From positions 1,476,014-1,540,013 of the forward strand of contig NC_015707.1 of assembly GCF_000217815.1 (NCBI RefSeq): a DNA stretch of 64,000 bases, in the 5' to 3' direction. Origin of the DNA: Pseudothermotoga thermarum DSM 5069 (lineage in GTDB: Bacteria > Thermotogota > Thermotogae > Thermotogales > DSM-5069). The notes under the pieces were generated by a model. It searched no databases. It saw nothing but the letters and a program-made list of their open reading frames with translations, and was not told where the DNA came from. Made by a program: the position numbers and the translations under genes. Each line of letters opens with the position of its first letter. Within the stretch, counting starts at the first letter, position 1. Below, one piece after another: positions 1 through 8,865 of this stretch.

Positions 1-507
1 TTGGAAGGTTATGTGGACATATACCTGGCAGACATAAAATACGCTGATGATGAAACTGGGATGAAATATTCAAAGGTACCAGATTATTTCACCGTAGCCA
101 AGAAAGCAGTCGTTGAAATGCTACGGCAGGTTGGACCATTCAAAGAAGAAAAGATGAGGGGTTTGATAATAAGACATCTTGTTCTTCCGAACGATGTTTC
201 GTCAACTGAAAAAGTTCTTGAATTTGTCTACTTTGGACTTTCTCCAAATGTACCAGTTTCTTTGATGGCCCAATACAATCCTCTTTTTGGCGCAAGAAAT
301 GATGAACTTTTGAACCGCAGGATAACTAAAGAGGAGTACGAGAAGGCAATAGAAAGAGCACTGGCTTTGGGTTTAGATGGCTGGGTTCAAACGGAAGAGA
401 AGAAAAAAGTTACCGTAAAGCCAGTGCCTTCAACTTATTTAATCATTGAGAAGTTGAAAGCAAAAAGAACAAAAGCACTCCAAAAAGGCCTATCCCAAGC
501 ACTGTAA
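1..507 (+). CDS. Radical SAM protein of the COG1313/PflX type, C-terminal part
   Basis: Only the last 168 residues are in the window; the gene begins upstream, so the TTG at base 1 is not a real start. The visible part has the C-terminal barrel features of PflA-like COG1313 proteins: an early DIYLADIKY strand, RHLVLPND near residue 58, a VSLMAQYNP strand and a late NRRITKEEYEKA helix. The CxxxCxxC iron-sulfur site expected in this family would lie upstream. Such proteins resemble pyruvate formate-lyase activating enzyme, but their substrate is generally unknown. The 3' end overlaps the convergent gene on the minus strand by 65 bp. Confidence 0.8.
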   Translation: MEGYVDIYLADIKYADDETGMKYSKVPDYFTVAKKAVVEMLRQVGPFKEEKMRGLIIRHLVLPNDVSSTEKVLEFVYFGLSPNVPVSLMAQYNPLFGARNDELLNRRITKEEYEKAIERALALGLDGWVQTEEKKKVTVKPVPSTYLIIEKLKAKRTKALQKGLSQAL

Positions 508-1324
508 GCGTTATTTCCTTGGTGTAGGTGTAAACACTTCTATCGATGGTAACTGGCCTGCTGACGTAATAAGCCTCAGAATCGGTCAAAGCAGTTACTC
601 TTATTTCGTAAGTACCATCGGGAAGTCCCACACCAGTCCAAATTATCGTGTTGGTTCCGCTTTTTCCTTTTCCTCTCCAGCTCCAAACTACATTTTTATT
701 CTGGTCAATTGCCTCAACAACAAGCTGTGCTGGTTTACTCAGATAAATGTAAAAGGTTGTGGTATCTTTGTACCAATCTCCGTTTGGCGAGAAAGCCTCA
801 GGTTCGATTTTCAAATCAACCATCAAAGCTTCTGGAATTAGGTTGATATTCACAGCCGTCTCTTTCGTGTAGTTAAAAGTCAACATACGCGTTTCGGGGA
901 TGTACCCATCCGATTTGAAAGTAACATATTGCGTTCCTTCGGGCACATAGAGTAAATCTTTGACGGAATTTGCTCTTCCAATGAATTTCCCCTCAATATA
1001 AACTTCAACTGGATAAACATTTGAGAAAATTCTAAGAGCACCTGCTCTTTTCATCTGAGCGGCAATCACGATTCGCGTATTTGGAGATGTATAAACAACC
1101 GATTCGTAAGCTACAAACCAATCTTTCACAACTCTAACCCTGTATTGCCCATAGCTTGTCAAGGTTATCTCAAGCTTTCCGTCGATACCAACCATTCCGT
1201 AATAGATGTCGTTCAGATAAACCATGGAAAATGGCTCTGCCTGCACGACAACAAGAACTTGTCCTAAAGCTATTACGCCAACGCATAAAATTGCAAAAAT
1301 GGCTAAAAATTTAGCTTTAATCAT
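443..1324 (-). CDS. Secreted or anchored protein with PEGA-like and FlgD-like domains
   Basis: The start is the ATG at 1324, preceded by GGAGGTGATGCTTG. Residues 1-28 form a signal peptide or N-terminal anchor. Two PEGA-like beta repeats follow (about 30-90 and 95-150; the second contains VEVYIEGKFIG). Next comes a FlgD-type Ig-like module at about 175-245 with the SPNGDWYKD and LPDGTYEIRV motifs seen at the ends of many secreted proteins. A C-terminal hydrophobic helix (about 268-288) suggests membrane anchoring. The role is probably envelope or toga surface structure; no enzyme motif is visible. It is codirectional with, and 61 bp downstream of, the broken secreted gene. Confidence 0.7.
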   Translation of the reverse strand: MIKAKFLAIFAILCVGVIALGQVLVVVQAEPFSMVYLNDIYYGMVGIDGKLEITLTSYGQYRVRVVKDWFVAYESVVYTSPNTRIVIAAQMKRAGALRIFSNVYPVEVYIEGKFIGRANSVKDLLYVPEGTQYVTFKSDGYIPETRMLTFNYTKETAVNINLIPEALMVDLKIEPEAFSPNGDWYKDTTTFYIYLSKPAQLVVEAIDQNKNVVWSWRGKGKSGTNTIIWTGVGLPDGTYEIRVTALTDSEAYYVSRPVTIDRSVYTYTKEITLTVLGIGLFGVLLFFLLSTSQ

Positions 1325-1388
1325 CAAGCATCACCTCCGACTCTAAAAATTCTACATACAAATTAAAAAAGCCTTAAAGCAAATAGAT

Positions 1389-2090
1389 TTACCAATTTGT
1401 GGTTGTATACCAATTGACTATGTTCTTTATAGACCAGCTTTTTCCATCCCTGATGTATTCAACGGCTATTATCAAAGGTTCTGTAGAGCGAATGTCGATC
1501 ACTCCAACAGTTTCAACGTCAAGCTCATCGTAAAGACTCACGTATGCGGTAGCTTTTGGACTTATTGTTCCAGAAAGCTCCTTTAAAATCTTACCCTGAA
1601 AATCGTATATCCAAACGTAGACATCGGCTTCCCTTGTAGAAATGTTTGAAATCATAACGTCTGTTTCAGCCATCCCAACTTTTTCATAATAAGCGCTGTA
1701 CCAATATTATTTTGCATCCATTGAACTTTGTGCAGGTTCCGTGATGATATCGCGTGAAAATAAAGCATCATCCTGAAGGTAGGAAACAGATATGGAAAGA
1801 AGCTGATCGCTCTGCACAAGTACCAATCCCCACGTGTTGATATCCGGATTTATGATTTTGGTGAGATCGATCAAAATCGTTTCGTAAAGGTTGAGCCGAT
1901 AGGTGTTTTTCCAAAGCTCATCTCCCGTTGAATTGTAAACGACAACTCTCAAATAGGCTTTTTCTTCGCTCATGTTTGAAATGAAAATCGCAGTACCTCT
2001 GTCAAACGTCGAATCGTGATAAACACCATAATTTGCCGCGATCATTGTAGCAACAACGAACATCAGAGTTATGAAAAAGAACCTTTTCAT
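1389..2090 (-). pseudogene. Two-domain secreted protein interrupted by an in-frame TAA
   Basis: Reading starts at the ATG at 2090 after GAGGTGATTTCT, with a clear signal peptide (residues 1-19). The frame runs to a TAA at 1707-1709 and then stays open in the same frame to 1389. The two halves resemble each other: AIFISNMSEEKAYLRVVVYN before the stop, and DVMISNISTREADVYVWIYD after it, each followed by a similar pattern of strands. This suggests one protein of about 233 residues with two tandem beta-sandwich domains, now cut by a nonsense codon. No good ribosome site precedes the ATG at 1673, so independent translation of the second half is unlikely. The function is unknown and the protein is predicted to be secreted. 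Confidence 0.75.
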
Positions 2091-2186
2091 AGAAATCACC
2101 TCGCAGAAAGTTTGATTCTATTTTACACCAAAATAAAAAATTTGTGGCTCTATAGAGAACCACCTTTTGAAAGGTCGCCAACTGTT

Positions 2187-5100
2187 TTAGAAAGTATCCA
2201 CCCTGATGGTCTTTATCTCAAAAGGTTTCAATTCGAAAATGAAACTGTTTGGTTCAGTGAGGTCGATTTCATGTTCAATTTCGTCCAAAAGATTTGTCGT
2301 CCAAACTTTTTCAACCTTTTGATTGAAAGATACCTTTACCTTTTCGTGGCTTCCAACGGTTTCTCCAAACCTTAGATAGTAACTTTTTCCAATTCGCCTT
2401 AACGATAGTGTTTTCGAATTCTTTTTGCAAAAACTGATCAAGCAACTTTGTGCAAGTCCACCTTTAAGAACTTCGATGGGTTTGTTGAAAACATCGGCAA
2501 ATTTCACAACATCTCCTAAGTCAAGTTTTAGGTGTGGATATACAGCGTAGGAAAATTCATGAATGCCAACGTCTGCGTAAAAATCAGGAAAAATGCCAGA
2601 TTTTATCAACGACAAAGAAATGGTTCCATCTTTGGCTGAATGACCGTATTTGCAATTGTTTGCTATCGTAACACCGTAATCGTATTCGGATAGATCAACC
2701 CACCTGTGAGCTGGCACTTCAAATTTTGCCATTTCAAAGCTTGTGTTTCTGGTTGTCGGACGATCGATGAAACCACAATCCAAATCGTACTTTGCATATC
2801 TGCTTTTTATATCCGTTTCGAAAACAGCCTTAAGAATAGTCCTTTTTTCGCTCCAATCGAGTTTTGTTCTTATTTCGACAAACTCTTCGTCAAACCAAAA
2901 GATGTAATGCTGAACAATCCAGGACTTGCCATATTTAAACACAACCTCAAAAACCGCTCTCAGCTCGTTCTCCTCAACGAGTTTTATGGATTGTGCGTTC
3001 AATTTGAAAAGATGCCTTTCATGGTTTATGTCTATATCCCAGTTGTCATAATAAGCAGGAACATCCCTTGCGACAACAAGTTTGTTACCACCGTTTTCCT
3101 TGAAAATCCATCTTTCAAGTCTTTTGTCGTAGATGTTGAAGGTTCCATCTTCAAACACCACAAACCTTAAGTTTTTCGATTCAACCGAAGACTTATCCTT
3201 GGGCTTTTCAAATTTTTCATTCAATTCGGTTGACTGTTTTACATCAAAAACCTTTGTACCCAAAGGTGGCAAAGTTTCTTGAGAATAGTACAAATATTTT
3301 TCATCGTAAGTTCTCACCTTGTCAAAACCTTCTATGGTAAGGTTTTCTTTAAGCTCGAATTTAATGCGTTGTTCGAAACTAGAGGGGTTAAAGAGGGTGA
3401 TTTTTGCCTCACTTTGATTCACACAATTTTTTATGATTTTTTCACATTCTTCAATAACTTGGCTTAGTTCTTTTTCTGTGGTTTTGTAAACCTTTCGAAT
3501 CGAAGAGCCTGGAAGTATGTCGTGAAATTCATTTCTAAGCAGGATTTTCCAAAGTTCGTCTATTTTTTCTTGGTAATCTTTTTCGCTGAGTGCATTTATA
3601 ATTTCAGCTTTTCTAAGGCTATCTTCTGCCAGCTTGTGAAGTTTTTTCACCTTTGACTGAGAAGTGTAAGTTCCACGGTGAAATTCAAGGTACAGCTCGT
3701 CATTCCAAACAGGAAGATTGGTATCTTCAAACTTCATCGAATTCAAATACTTTGATACCGTTGAAAATTCAACCTTTGGAATGCCTGGGATTTCATTCAG
3801 GTGAATGTAGTTTTGACACATCTCTTCCGTTGGTCCACCGCCTCCATCACCATAGCCAACGGTTATCAGTATTTTATTGGTCAATTCTTTCTGTCGAAAG
3901 TTTTTCCAAGAATTTATCAACGATTTTGCATTGATGTTGCCGTTGTATCCTCCGTCGTCGTTTTTGTACGAATAGTACAAAACCCTACTGCCGTCTATTC
4001 CTTGCCACCAGCATATGTCGTACGGAAATCTGTTTGATTCGTTCCAACTAAGTTTTGTCGTCACAAAGTACTTGATTCCAGATTTGACAAGTATTTGTGG
4101 CAAAACCCAGCTAAAGCCAAAAACGTCCGGAAGCCAGCAAAAATCGGATCGTTTTCCAAACTCTTTCTCAAAAAATTTCTGCCCGTAGTAAAATTGCCTT
4201 ATAAGCGATTCAACGGAAACAAGGTTTGTGTCAGATTCAACCCACATTCCTCCGGCTGGTTCCCACTGCCCTTTTTCAACCAGTTTCTTTACCTCTTCAA
4301 ATAACTCCGGATCAATTTCCTTGAGATCTTGGTACATTTGTGCAGAAGATTGGCTGTAGATGAAATAATCGTACTTTTTGGCAAGGAAAACCGCGTTGGC
4401 AAAAGTTCGTATTATCTTTCTTTTTGTTTCCTCAACTGGCCACAGCCACGCGTAATCTATGTGAGAATGACCCACAACGTAAACTGTACCGTGCTTTGAA
4501 AAAGGAGCCTTTTTGACTTTCTCTTTGAACGATTCGAACTTTTCCAAAACTGTATCCAAAACTTCTTTGCTGAACAATCCCTCGTTTGGAACTATTTCAA
4601 CCGAATCCCAAACCTTTTCAACTTCCCATGCTGTGATGTTGTCGAAAAGCCCCTTTTTGAAAGTTTCCAAATCCCTTGGAAAATCCAGCGACTGAAGAAA
4701 ATCGTTGGTTACGTCTATCAAGTAGTTTGCCAAACTTTCATCGTCCGTTTCTTCTATCACCGAAATAACGTTCTTTGTAAAGAAAAAAATTTCCCTCATT
4801 TTTTTGTCGTAAACAACCACGTAGGAGTATTTGAAAATGGGTTCTTCTTTTGTCCCAAATAACCCTCTTGGAACTACAACTGCTTCAATCCGATGCTTTT
4901 TACCATCGCAAAAGCTCGTTAAGTCGATCTCTTTGTGAAATTCATTAACTTCCCCGTAAGATTTTCCGTCGATTTTTACAAGAGTTTCTCCACCAAACCA
5001 AGCGTTTAAGTAAACTTCGCGTTCTGCTGTTGGCAATTCTTGATTAAAAAAACACTCAAAGGTCGTCATATCTTTTCCAGACCAATTGAAAGGCAAAGAA

Positions 5101-5222
5101 ATTTTGTTTCCCTCATTTGTCCAATCACCAATTTGATACCTTTTAACAACGCAAAACGGCGCCAATTCAAAAAGAGCTCTCTTCAAGTGAGAAACTTCCA
5201 TCTCCCTTTTGCGGTAAGCCAT
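2187..5222 (-). CDS. Alpha-mannosidase, glycoside hydrolase family 38
   Basis: Hydrolyses alpha-mannosidic bonds in the cytoplasm; there is no signal peptide. The ATG at 5222 is chosen because GGAGGTATTAAC precedes it; a longer frame to 5252 has no such site. At 1011 residues the length is normal for bacterial GH38. Family motifs: GHSHIDYAWLWP near residues 251-262 (metal-binding His and Asp), EPAGGMWVESD near 321, WLPDVFGF near 364 with the predicted nucleophile Asp, and DGGGGPTEE further on. The C-terminal half has the expected beta-sandwich domains. It lies 11 bp downstream of its likely regulator and divergent from a sugar ABC operon, so it probably processes imported mannosyl oligosaccharides. 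Confidence 0.9.
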   Translation of the reverse strand: MAYRKREMEVSHLKRALFELAPFCVVKRYQIGDWTNEGNKISLPFNWSGKDMTTFECFFNQELPTAEREVYLNAWFGGETLVKIDGKSYGEVNEFHKEIDLTSFCDGKKHRIEAVVVPRGLFGTKEEPIFKYSYVVVYDKKMREIFFFTKNVISVIEETDDESLANYLIDVTNDFLQSLDFPRDLETFKKGLFDNITAWEVEKVWDSVEIVPNEGLFSKEVLDTVLEKFESFKEKVKKAPFSKHGTVYVVGHSHIDYAWLWPVEETKRKIIRTFANAVFLAKKYDYFIYSQSSAQMYQDLKEIDPELFEEVKKLVEKGQWEPAGGMWVESDTNLVSVESLIRQFYYGQKFFEKEFGKRSDFCWLPDVFGFSWVLPQILVKSGIKYFVTTKLSWNESNRFPYDICWWQGIDGSRVLYYSYKNDDGGYNGNINAKSLINSWKNFRQKELTNKILITVGYGDGGGGPTEEMCQNYIHLNEIPGIPKVEFSTVSKYLNSMKFEDTNLPVWNDELYLEFHRGTYTSQSKVKKLHKLAEDSLRKAEIINALSEKDYQEKIDELWKILLRNEFHDILPGSSIRKVYKTTEKELSQVIEECEKIIKNCVNQSEAKITLFNPSSFEQRIKFELKENLTIEGFDKVRTYDEKYLYYSQETLPPLGTKVFDVKQSTELNEKFEKPKDKSSVESKNLRFVVFEDGTFNIYDKRLERWIFKENGGNKLVVARDVPAYYDNWDIDINHERHLFKLNAQSIKLVEENELRAVFEVVFKYGKSWIVQHYIFWFDEEFVEIRTKLDWSEKRTILKAVFETDIKSRYAKYDLDCGFIDRPTTRNTSFEMAKFEVPAHRWVDLSEYDYGVTIANNCKYGHSAKDGTISLSLIKSGIFPDFYADVGIHEFSYAVYPHLKLDLGDVVKFADVFNKPIEVLKGGLAQSCLISFCKKNSKTLSLRRIGKSYYLRFGETVGSHEKVKVSFNQKVEKVWTTNLLDEIEHEIDLTEPNSFIFELKPFEIKTIRVDTF

Positions 5223-5233
5223 GTTAATACCTC

Positions 5234-6259
5234 CTACAAATTGCAGCCACAAGATTTTCTGATTACCAACTCGGTTTTTATGCGTAACAATTTCCCAACG
5301 CTCTCACCTTTGATTAGCTTGACAAGCGTTAAAACCGCAAGGCTTCCAACCTGCTCTAAATCTTGCTTGACTGTTGTCAACTCCGGAATAGTTAAAGCTG
5401 AAACTGGTTCATCGTCAAATCCAACCACTTTTACATCTTCTGGAACCTTCAAGCCGCTTTTTAAAAGATAACCCAACCCTCTCACAGCAAGAAAATCATT
5501 GCAGAAGAATATTGTGTCAATATTTCTTGTTTTCACTAAATCAAGAAGAGGCAAAAAATCTCCTTGAAGACCATCAACTTCTACAACCTCTATTTTTTGC
5601 TTGAATTGTTCACATATTCCCTCATATCTCTCTTTGACGCTTGAAATGTTGACCCCTTCAAAAGTGACGAAAACGGCGTTATTCGATTTATGACGTTCTT
5701 TCATGTGTTTGGCAAGTAAACTCGCCCCAAGGTAGTTATCGGATAAAACCGTTGGTATATCCGTGTATCCTTCCACAAGTCTATCAACAAAAACAACCGG
5801 GAAACTCGCATTCACAAGGCGATGAAAGACATGATTTTCTACGGTAAATGCCCTTGGCTCTATTATCAAACCGTCAATTTTGTGCTCTAAAAGATGTTTC
5901 AATCCTCTTATTTCACTTGTTACATCTTGTCCTGTATCTTCTACGTAGCATTTGATTCCAAGAGCTGTACATGTTTTGACTATTCCAAATACGATGGTTG
6001 GGCTTCGAGCCAGAACACCTATTCTTCTGGTTGAGAGCAGATCATCGCTACTGACAAAAGTTCCTAAACCGCGTATCTTGAAGATCAAACCTTTCTTTTC
6101 GAGCTCCAACAAAGCTCGTCTAACGGTCATGCGTGTGACACCAAATTGCTTGGAAATATCATTCTCAGAAGGCAGTTTTTCGCCTACTTTGATTTTCTCA
6201 GTCAGTATGAGCCTCTCTAAATATCTTGTGATCATTTCGTACTTTTTCATTTCATCCAT
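5234..6259 (-). CDS. GntR-type DNA-binding / LacI-type sensor transcriptional repressor
   Basis: A chimera of the AraR kind. A winged-helix GntR domain spans residues 1-75 (KLPSENDISKQFGVTRMTVR is typical), followed by a periplasmic-binding-protein fold of the LacI class (about 80-340). The latter should bind a sugar effector and release DNA. The start is placed at the ATG at 6259 after TTGGGAGAAG; the ATG at 6250 is a close alternative, and a TTG at 6322 lacks an SD. It is cotranscribed with the mannosidase and divergent from the ABC operon. The two TTGTATATACAA-type palindromes in the divergent region are its likely targets. The family call is secure; the sugar is inferred from the neighbouring GH38 gene. 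Confidence 0.85.
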   Translation of the reverse strand: MDEMKKYEMITRYLERLILTEKIKVGEKLPSENDISKQFGVTRMTVRRALLELEKKGLIFKIRGLGTFVSSDDLLSTRRIGVLARSPTIVFGIVKTCTALGIKCYVEDTGQDVTSEIRGLKHLLEHKIDGLIIEPRAFTVENHVFHRLVNASFPVVFVDRLVEGYTDIPTVLSDNYLGASLLAKHMKERHKSNNAVFVTFEGVNISSVKERYEGICEQFKQKIEVVEVDGLQGDFLPLLDLVKTRNIDTIFFCNDFLAVRGLGYLLKSGLKVPEDVKVVGFDDEPVSALTIPELTTVKQDLEQVGSLAVLTLVKLIKGESVGKLLRIKTELVIRKSCGCNL

Positions 6260-6386
6260 CTTCTCCCAATTTTGTGAGAGATCTTTCTGTTGAAATGATA
6301 TCAAGTATTTTTTAGGAATCAAAAGTTAATATTTTGAAGAAAAAACTTGAAAAAACAAGGAAGAAAGAGAAAGAAAAAATACCATG

Positions 6387-6398
6387 TTGTATATACAA
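6387..6398. promoter_or_regulatory. Operator O1, palindrome TTGTATATACAA
   Basis: A perfect 12-bp palindrome in the region between the divergent regulator and ABC genes. The half-site TTGTA resembles targets of AraR-type GntR/LacI chimeras. A near copy lies 92 bp away (centre to centre), which would allow looping by a dimeric or tetrameric repressor. Confidence 0.6.
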
Positions 6399-6440
6399 TC
6401 TTTTTTGGCGATAATTGCCTATAATCACGAATAATTAGGC

Positions 6441-6470
6441 TTGAAATTGGCACATGATCCCGTTTATACT
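6441..6470 (+). promoter_or_regulatory. Sigma-70-type promoter of the mannoside ABC operon
   Basis: A -35 box TTGAAA (6441-6446) and a -10 box TATACT (6465-6470) are separated by 18 bp. Transcription would start near 6477, only a few bases before operator O2. The leader would be about 40 nt to the GTG start at 6517. Confidence 0.6.
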
Positions 6471-6478
6471 GACAATAG

Positions 6479-6490
6479 AAGTATATACAA
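6479..6490. promoter_or_regulatory. Operator O2, AAGTATATACAA
   Basis: Matches O1 at 10 of 12 positions and keeps the GTATATAC core. It sits just after the predicted transcription start, where bound repressor would block polymerase. Confidence 0.55.
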
Positions 6491-6516
6491 CTGCCATTCC
6501 AAAGGGGGGGGTTGCT

Positions 6517-7884
6517 GTGAAATGGTTTAAGTTAATGGTAACTGTAATGGTTTGTGTGCTGGTTGCATCGATGGTGTTTGGACAACCAATTACGCTTACA
6601 GTTATTTCAAGAGCCGTTCGAGGAGGGGTCAACACTCAACTTGTTGAGTGGTTTGAGGACATCGTTGTACCTGCATTCACCGCCGCAATGAAAGAGAAAG
6701 GCATTGATGTGAAAGTTGAATTCATTCAGTTCAGCGGAAGCGATGAGGCACTTAAGCAGCAATATGCACTCGATTTGAGCGTTGGTAGAGGAGCAGACAT
6801 CCTGGGATTCGACGGCTTTTGGATCCCTGAATTTGCCGAAGCCGGTTTGGTCAAACCTCTTGAAGAAATTGTCGGACCTTCGGTATGGGACTGGGAAGGA
6901 TGGCAGTATATACCTCAAGGAATGAGAGAAATTTTGAGTTATCGTGGAAAAGTTTATGGACTAGCAGCTGGTACAGACGTTCGTGTCATTTTCTATCGTC
7001 GTGATTTGTTCCAAAAAGCTGGCATCCCAGAACCATGGCAACCACGTTCTTGGGAAGAACTTTTGGAAACGGCGAGGTTGATCAAGAAGCAACTGCCTGG
7101 TGTAATTCCACTTCAAATCAACGCAGGTACTGAAATGGGTGAAGCTACCACCATGCAAGGTTGGTTCATGGTCCTACTCGGTACGGGAATTCACATGTTT
7201 GACTTTGAATCTGAAAAATGGATCGTTGAACATCCAGGAATTTTGGAAGCCCTTCAGTTCTACAAAAAAGTCTATGTTGACGAGAAACTTGGAGATGCCC
7301 GAATGCAGCTGACATCAGGTGCTCGTGCCAAAACTTTCGAAGCCTTTAGAGAAGGAAAAATTGCCATGCTTGTCGAAGGAGATTGGTTCTGGAGATCAGT
7401 CCTTGCTCCTGGTTCCGAGTGGGCAATTCCAAACCGCGAGCAAATAGTTGGTTGGGCAAAGATGCCAGCTAAAGAACCTGGCGCTGGATACCGTGGACAA
7501 GATTTTGTCTCCATCTCCGGTGGAACTGGTTTTATCATCAATCCAAACACTCGTCATCCCGATCTGGCGTGGGCTTTGCTGAGTTTTGCAATGAGTAAAG
7601 AGATGCAGATAGAATTTCAAAAGATACAACCCAGAATTCGCGCAAGAGTTGATGTACCAGTTATAGGTGATCCCGTGATGTCCGCCATGGCTGAAGCAGT
7701 TTTGCCACTTACGACCGTTCGACCGATGTATCCGGAATATCCAAAGATTTCTTACCAAGCCCAGCTCATGACAGAGCGAGTAATATCTGGAATAATGACA
7801 CCAAAGGAGGCTATGGAAGCATACAAAGAAGCGGTGATTGAAATAGTAGACCGCGAGAGAGTAATCATCGTACCTACTAAGTAA
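6517..7884 (+). CDS. Extracellular sugar-binding protein of an ABC transporter
   Basis: A 455-residue family-1 solute-binding protein (MalE/UgpB type). The GTG at 6517 follows a run of seven G's at proper distance. It is favoured over an upstream ATG at 6454, because that ATG lies before the predicted transcription start. A signal peptide covers residues 1-23 (KLMVTVMVCVLVASMVFG). The mature protein has the usual two-lobe pattern, with GRGADILGFDGFWIPEFAE near residue 90 and EGKIAMLVEGDWFW near 290. It captures a carbohydrate, probably mannose-containing given the GH38 neighbour, and delivers it to the downstream permeases. Control by the divergent GntR/LacI regulator is inferred from the operators. 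Confidence 0.85.
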   Translation: MKWFKLMVTVMVCVLVASMVFGQPITLTVISRAVRGGVNTQLVEWFEDIVVPAFTAAMKEKGIDVKVEFIQFSGSDEALKQQYALDLSVGRGADILGFDGFWIPEFAEAGLVKPLEEIVGPSVWDWEGWQYIPQGMREILSYRGKVYGLAAGTDVRVIFYRRDLFQKAGIPEPWQPRSWEELLETARLIKKQLPGVIPLQINAGTEMGEATTMQGWFMVLLGTGIHMFDFESEKWIVEHPGILEALQFYKKVYVDEKLGDARMQLTSGARAKTFEAFREGKIAMLVEGDWFWRSVLAPGSEWAIPNREQIVGWAKMPAKEPGAGYRGQDFVSISGGTGFIINPNTRHPDLAWALLSFAMSKEMQIEFQKIQPRIRARVDVPVIGDPVMSAMAEAVLPLTTVRPMYPEYPKISYQAQLMTERVISGIMTPKEAMEAYKEAVIEIVDRERVIIVPTK

Positions 7885-7916
7885 CTTTAATTATAAATCA
7901 TAGCAAAACGCTGATC

Positions 7917-7942
7917 GGGTCCGGCTTATGCCGGACCCTTTT
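7917..7942 (+). terminator. Hairpin after the binding-protein gene
   Basis: GGGTCCGGC, a TTAT loop and GCCGGACCC form a perfect 9-bp stem followed by TTTT. Located between the binding-protein and permease genes, it probably lowers downstream expression or protects the 3' end of the abundant upstream mRNA. Confidence 0.75.
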
Positions 7943-7965
7943 GTCAACGAAGGGAGGAAAGGCCA

Positions 7966-8865
7966 ATGGAGATTTTGCCAAAAAAAGTTGGTTTTTTGTT
8001 TTTGGTGCCTGCTCTATTGTTCATCTGCCTTTTTCTTCTGTTTCCATTCTTTTGGGTGATCGTGATAAGTTTCACCAATCGAGCACTCACCGGTCCAGCC
8101 GCACTTTCTCCTACGTTTGTAGGACTAAGGAACTATCTTCGATTGTTCAACTTTCAACGCTGGATGCGCCCAGGAGAATTTGGTAATGCCTTGAAAAATA
8201 CGGCGATTTTCGTCGTTGGTTCTGCAATTCTTGGGCAGGTTCCGTTGGGGTTAGGTATAGCTCTTTTGCTTCATAGATTTAAATGGAAAACAATTCGTGA
8301 AATTGTTTACACGCTTGCCATAGCTGCTTGGATTTTACCAGGTGTGCCTGTTGCGTTCGCCTGGATTGCCTTTTTGGATAGAGATTTTGGGACTTTGAAT
8401 GCCATTTTGAAATTCTTCAAAATAGGTCCAATAGATTGGTACTTTGAGCAGCCTCTTCTTGCAATAATTTTATTCAACATTTGGAGAGGAACGGCTTTTT
8501 CAATGCTTTTGTTTTCCGCAGCCCTCGGATCGATTCCGCCTTCTTACTGGGATATATCCGAAGTGATCGGAGCAACGGCTTGGCAAAGATTTAGAGACGT
8601 GATTTTTCCTTTGATCAAACCGCACATACTCACCGATTTGATTTTGGTCACACTTTGGACGTTCAACTCATTCACACCATATCTTATAACCGGCGGGGGA
8701 CCTTTGTTCAAAAGTGAGACAATTCCGATGTACACTTATCGAGAGGCTTTCAGATTTCTTGAGTTTGGAAGAGGAGCAAGTGCAGCCGTAGTAACGATGA
8801 CCATCAATTTGATTTTGGCAATAATTTACCTCACGTTTCTAAAGCGTCAGGAGGTGTACAAATGA
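7966..8865 (+). CDS. Sugar ABC transporter permease, MalF type
   Basis: A 299-residue inner-membrane protein with about six transmembrane helices (first at about 10-32). The inner-membrane EAA loop with its conserved glycine is represented by SEVIGATAWQRFRDVIFPLI near residue 200, which contacts the ATPase. The start at 7966 follows GGGAGGAAAGGCCA. It pairs with the next gene, whose ATG overlaps its stop by 4 bp, as usual for heterodimeric sugar permeases. Confidence 0.88.
   Translation: MEILPKKVGFLFLVPALLFICLFLLFPFFWVIVISFTNRALTGPAALSPTFVGLRNYLRLFNFQRWMRPGEFGNALKNTAIFVVGSAILGQVPLGLGIALLLHRFKWKTIREIVYTLAIAAWILPGVPVAFAWIAFLDRDFGTLNAILKFFKIGPIDWYFEQPLLAIILFNIWRGTAFSMLLFSAALGSIPPSYWDISEVIGATAWQRFRDVIFPLIKPHILTDLILVTLWTFNSFTPYLITGGGPLFKSETIPMYTYREAFRFLEFGRGASAAVVTMTINLILAIIYLTFLKRQEVYK

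Noticed and set aside
2706-5471. Several long plus-strand frames opposite the mannosidase and its regulator
   Set aside because: They are antisense shadows without ribosome sites or recognisable motifs.
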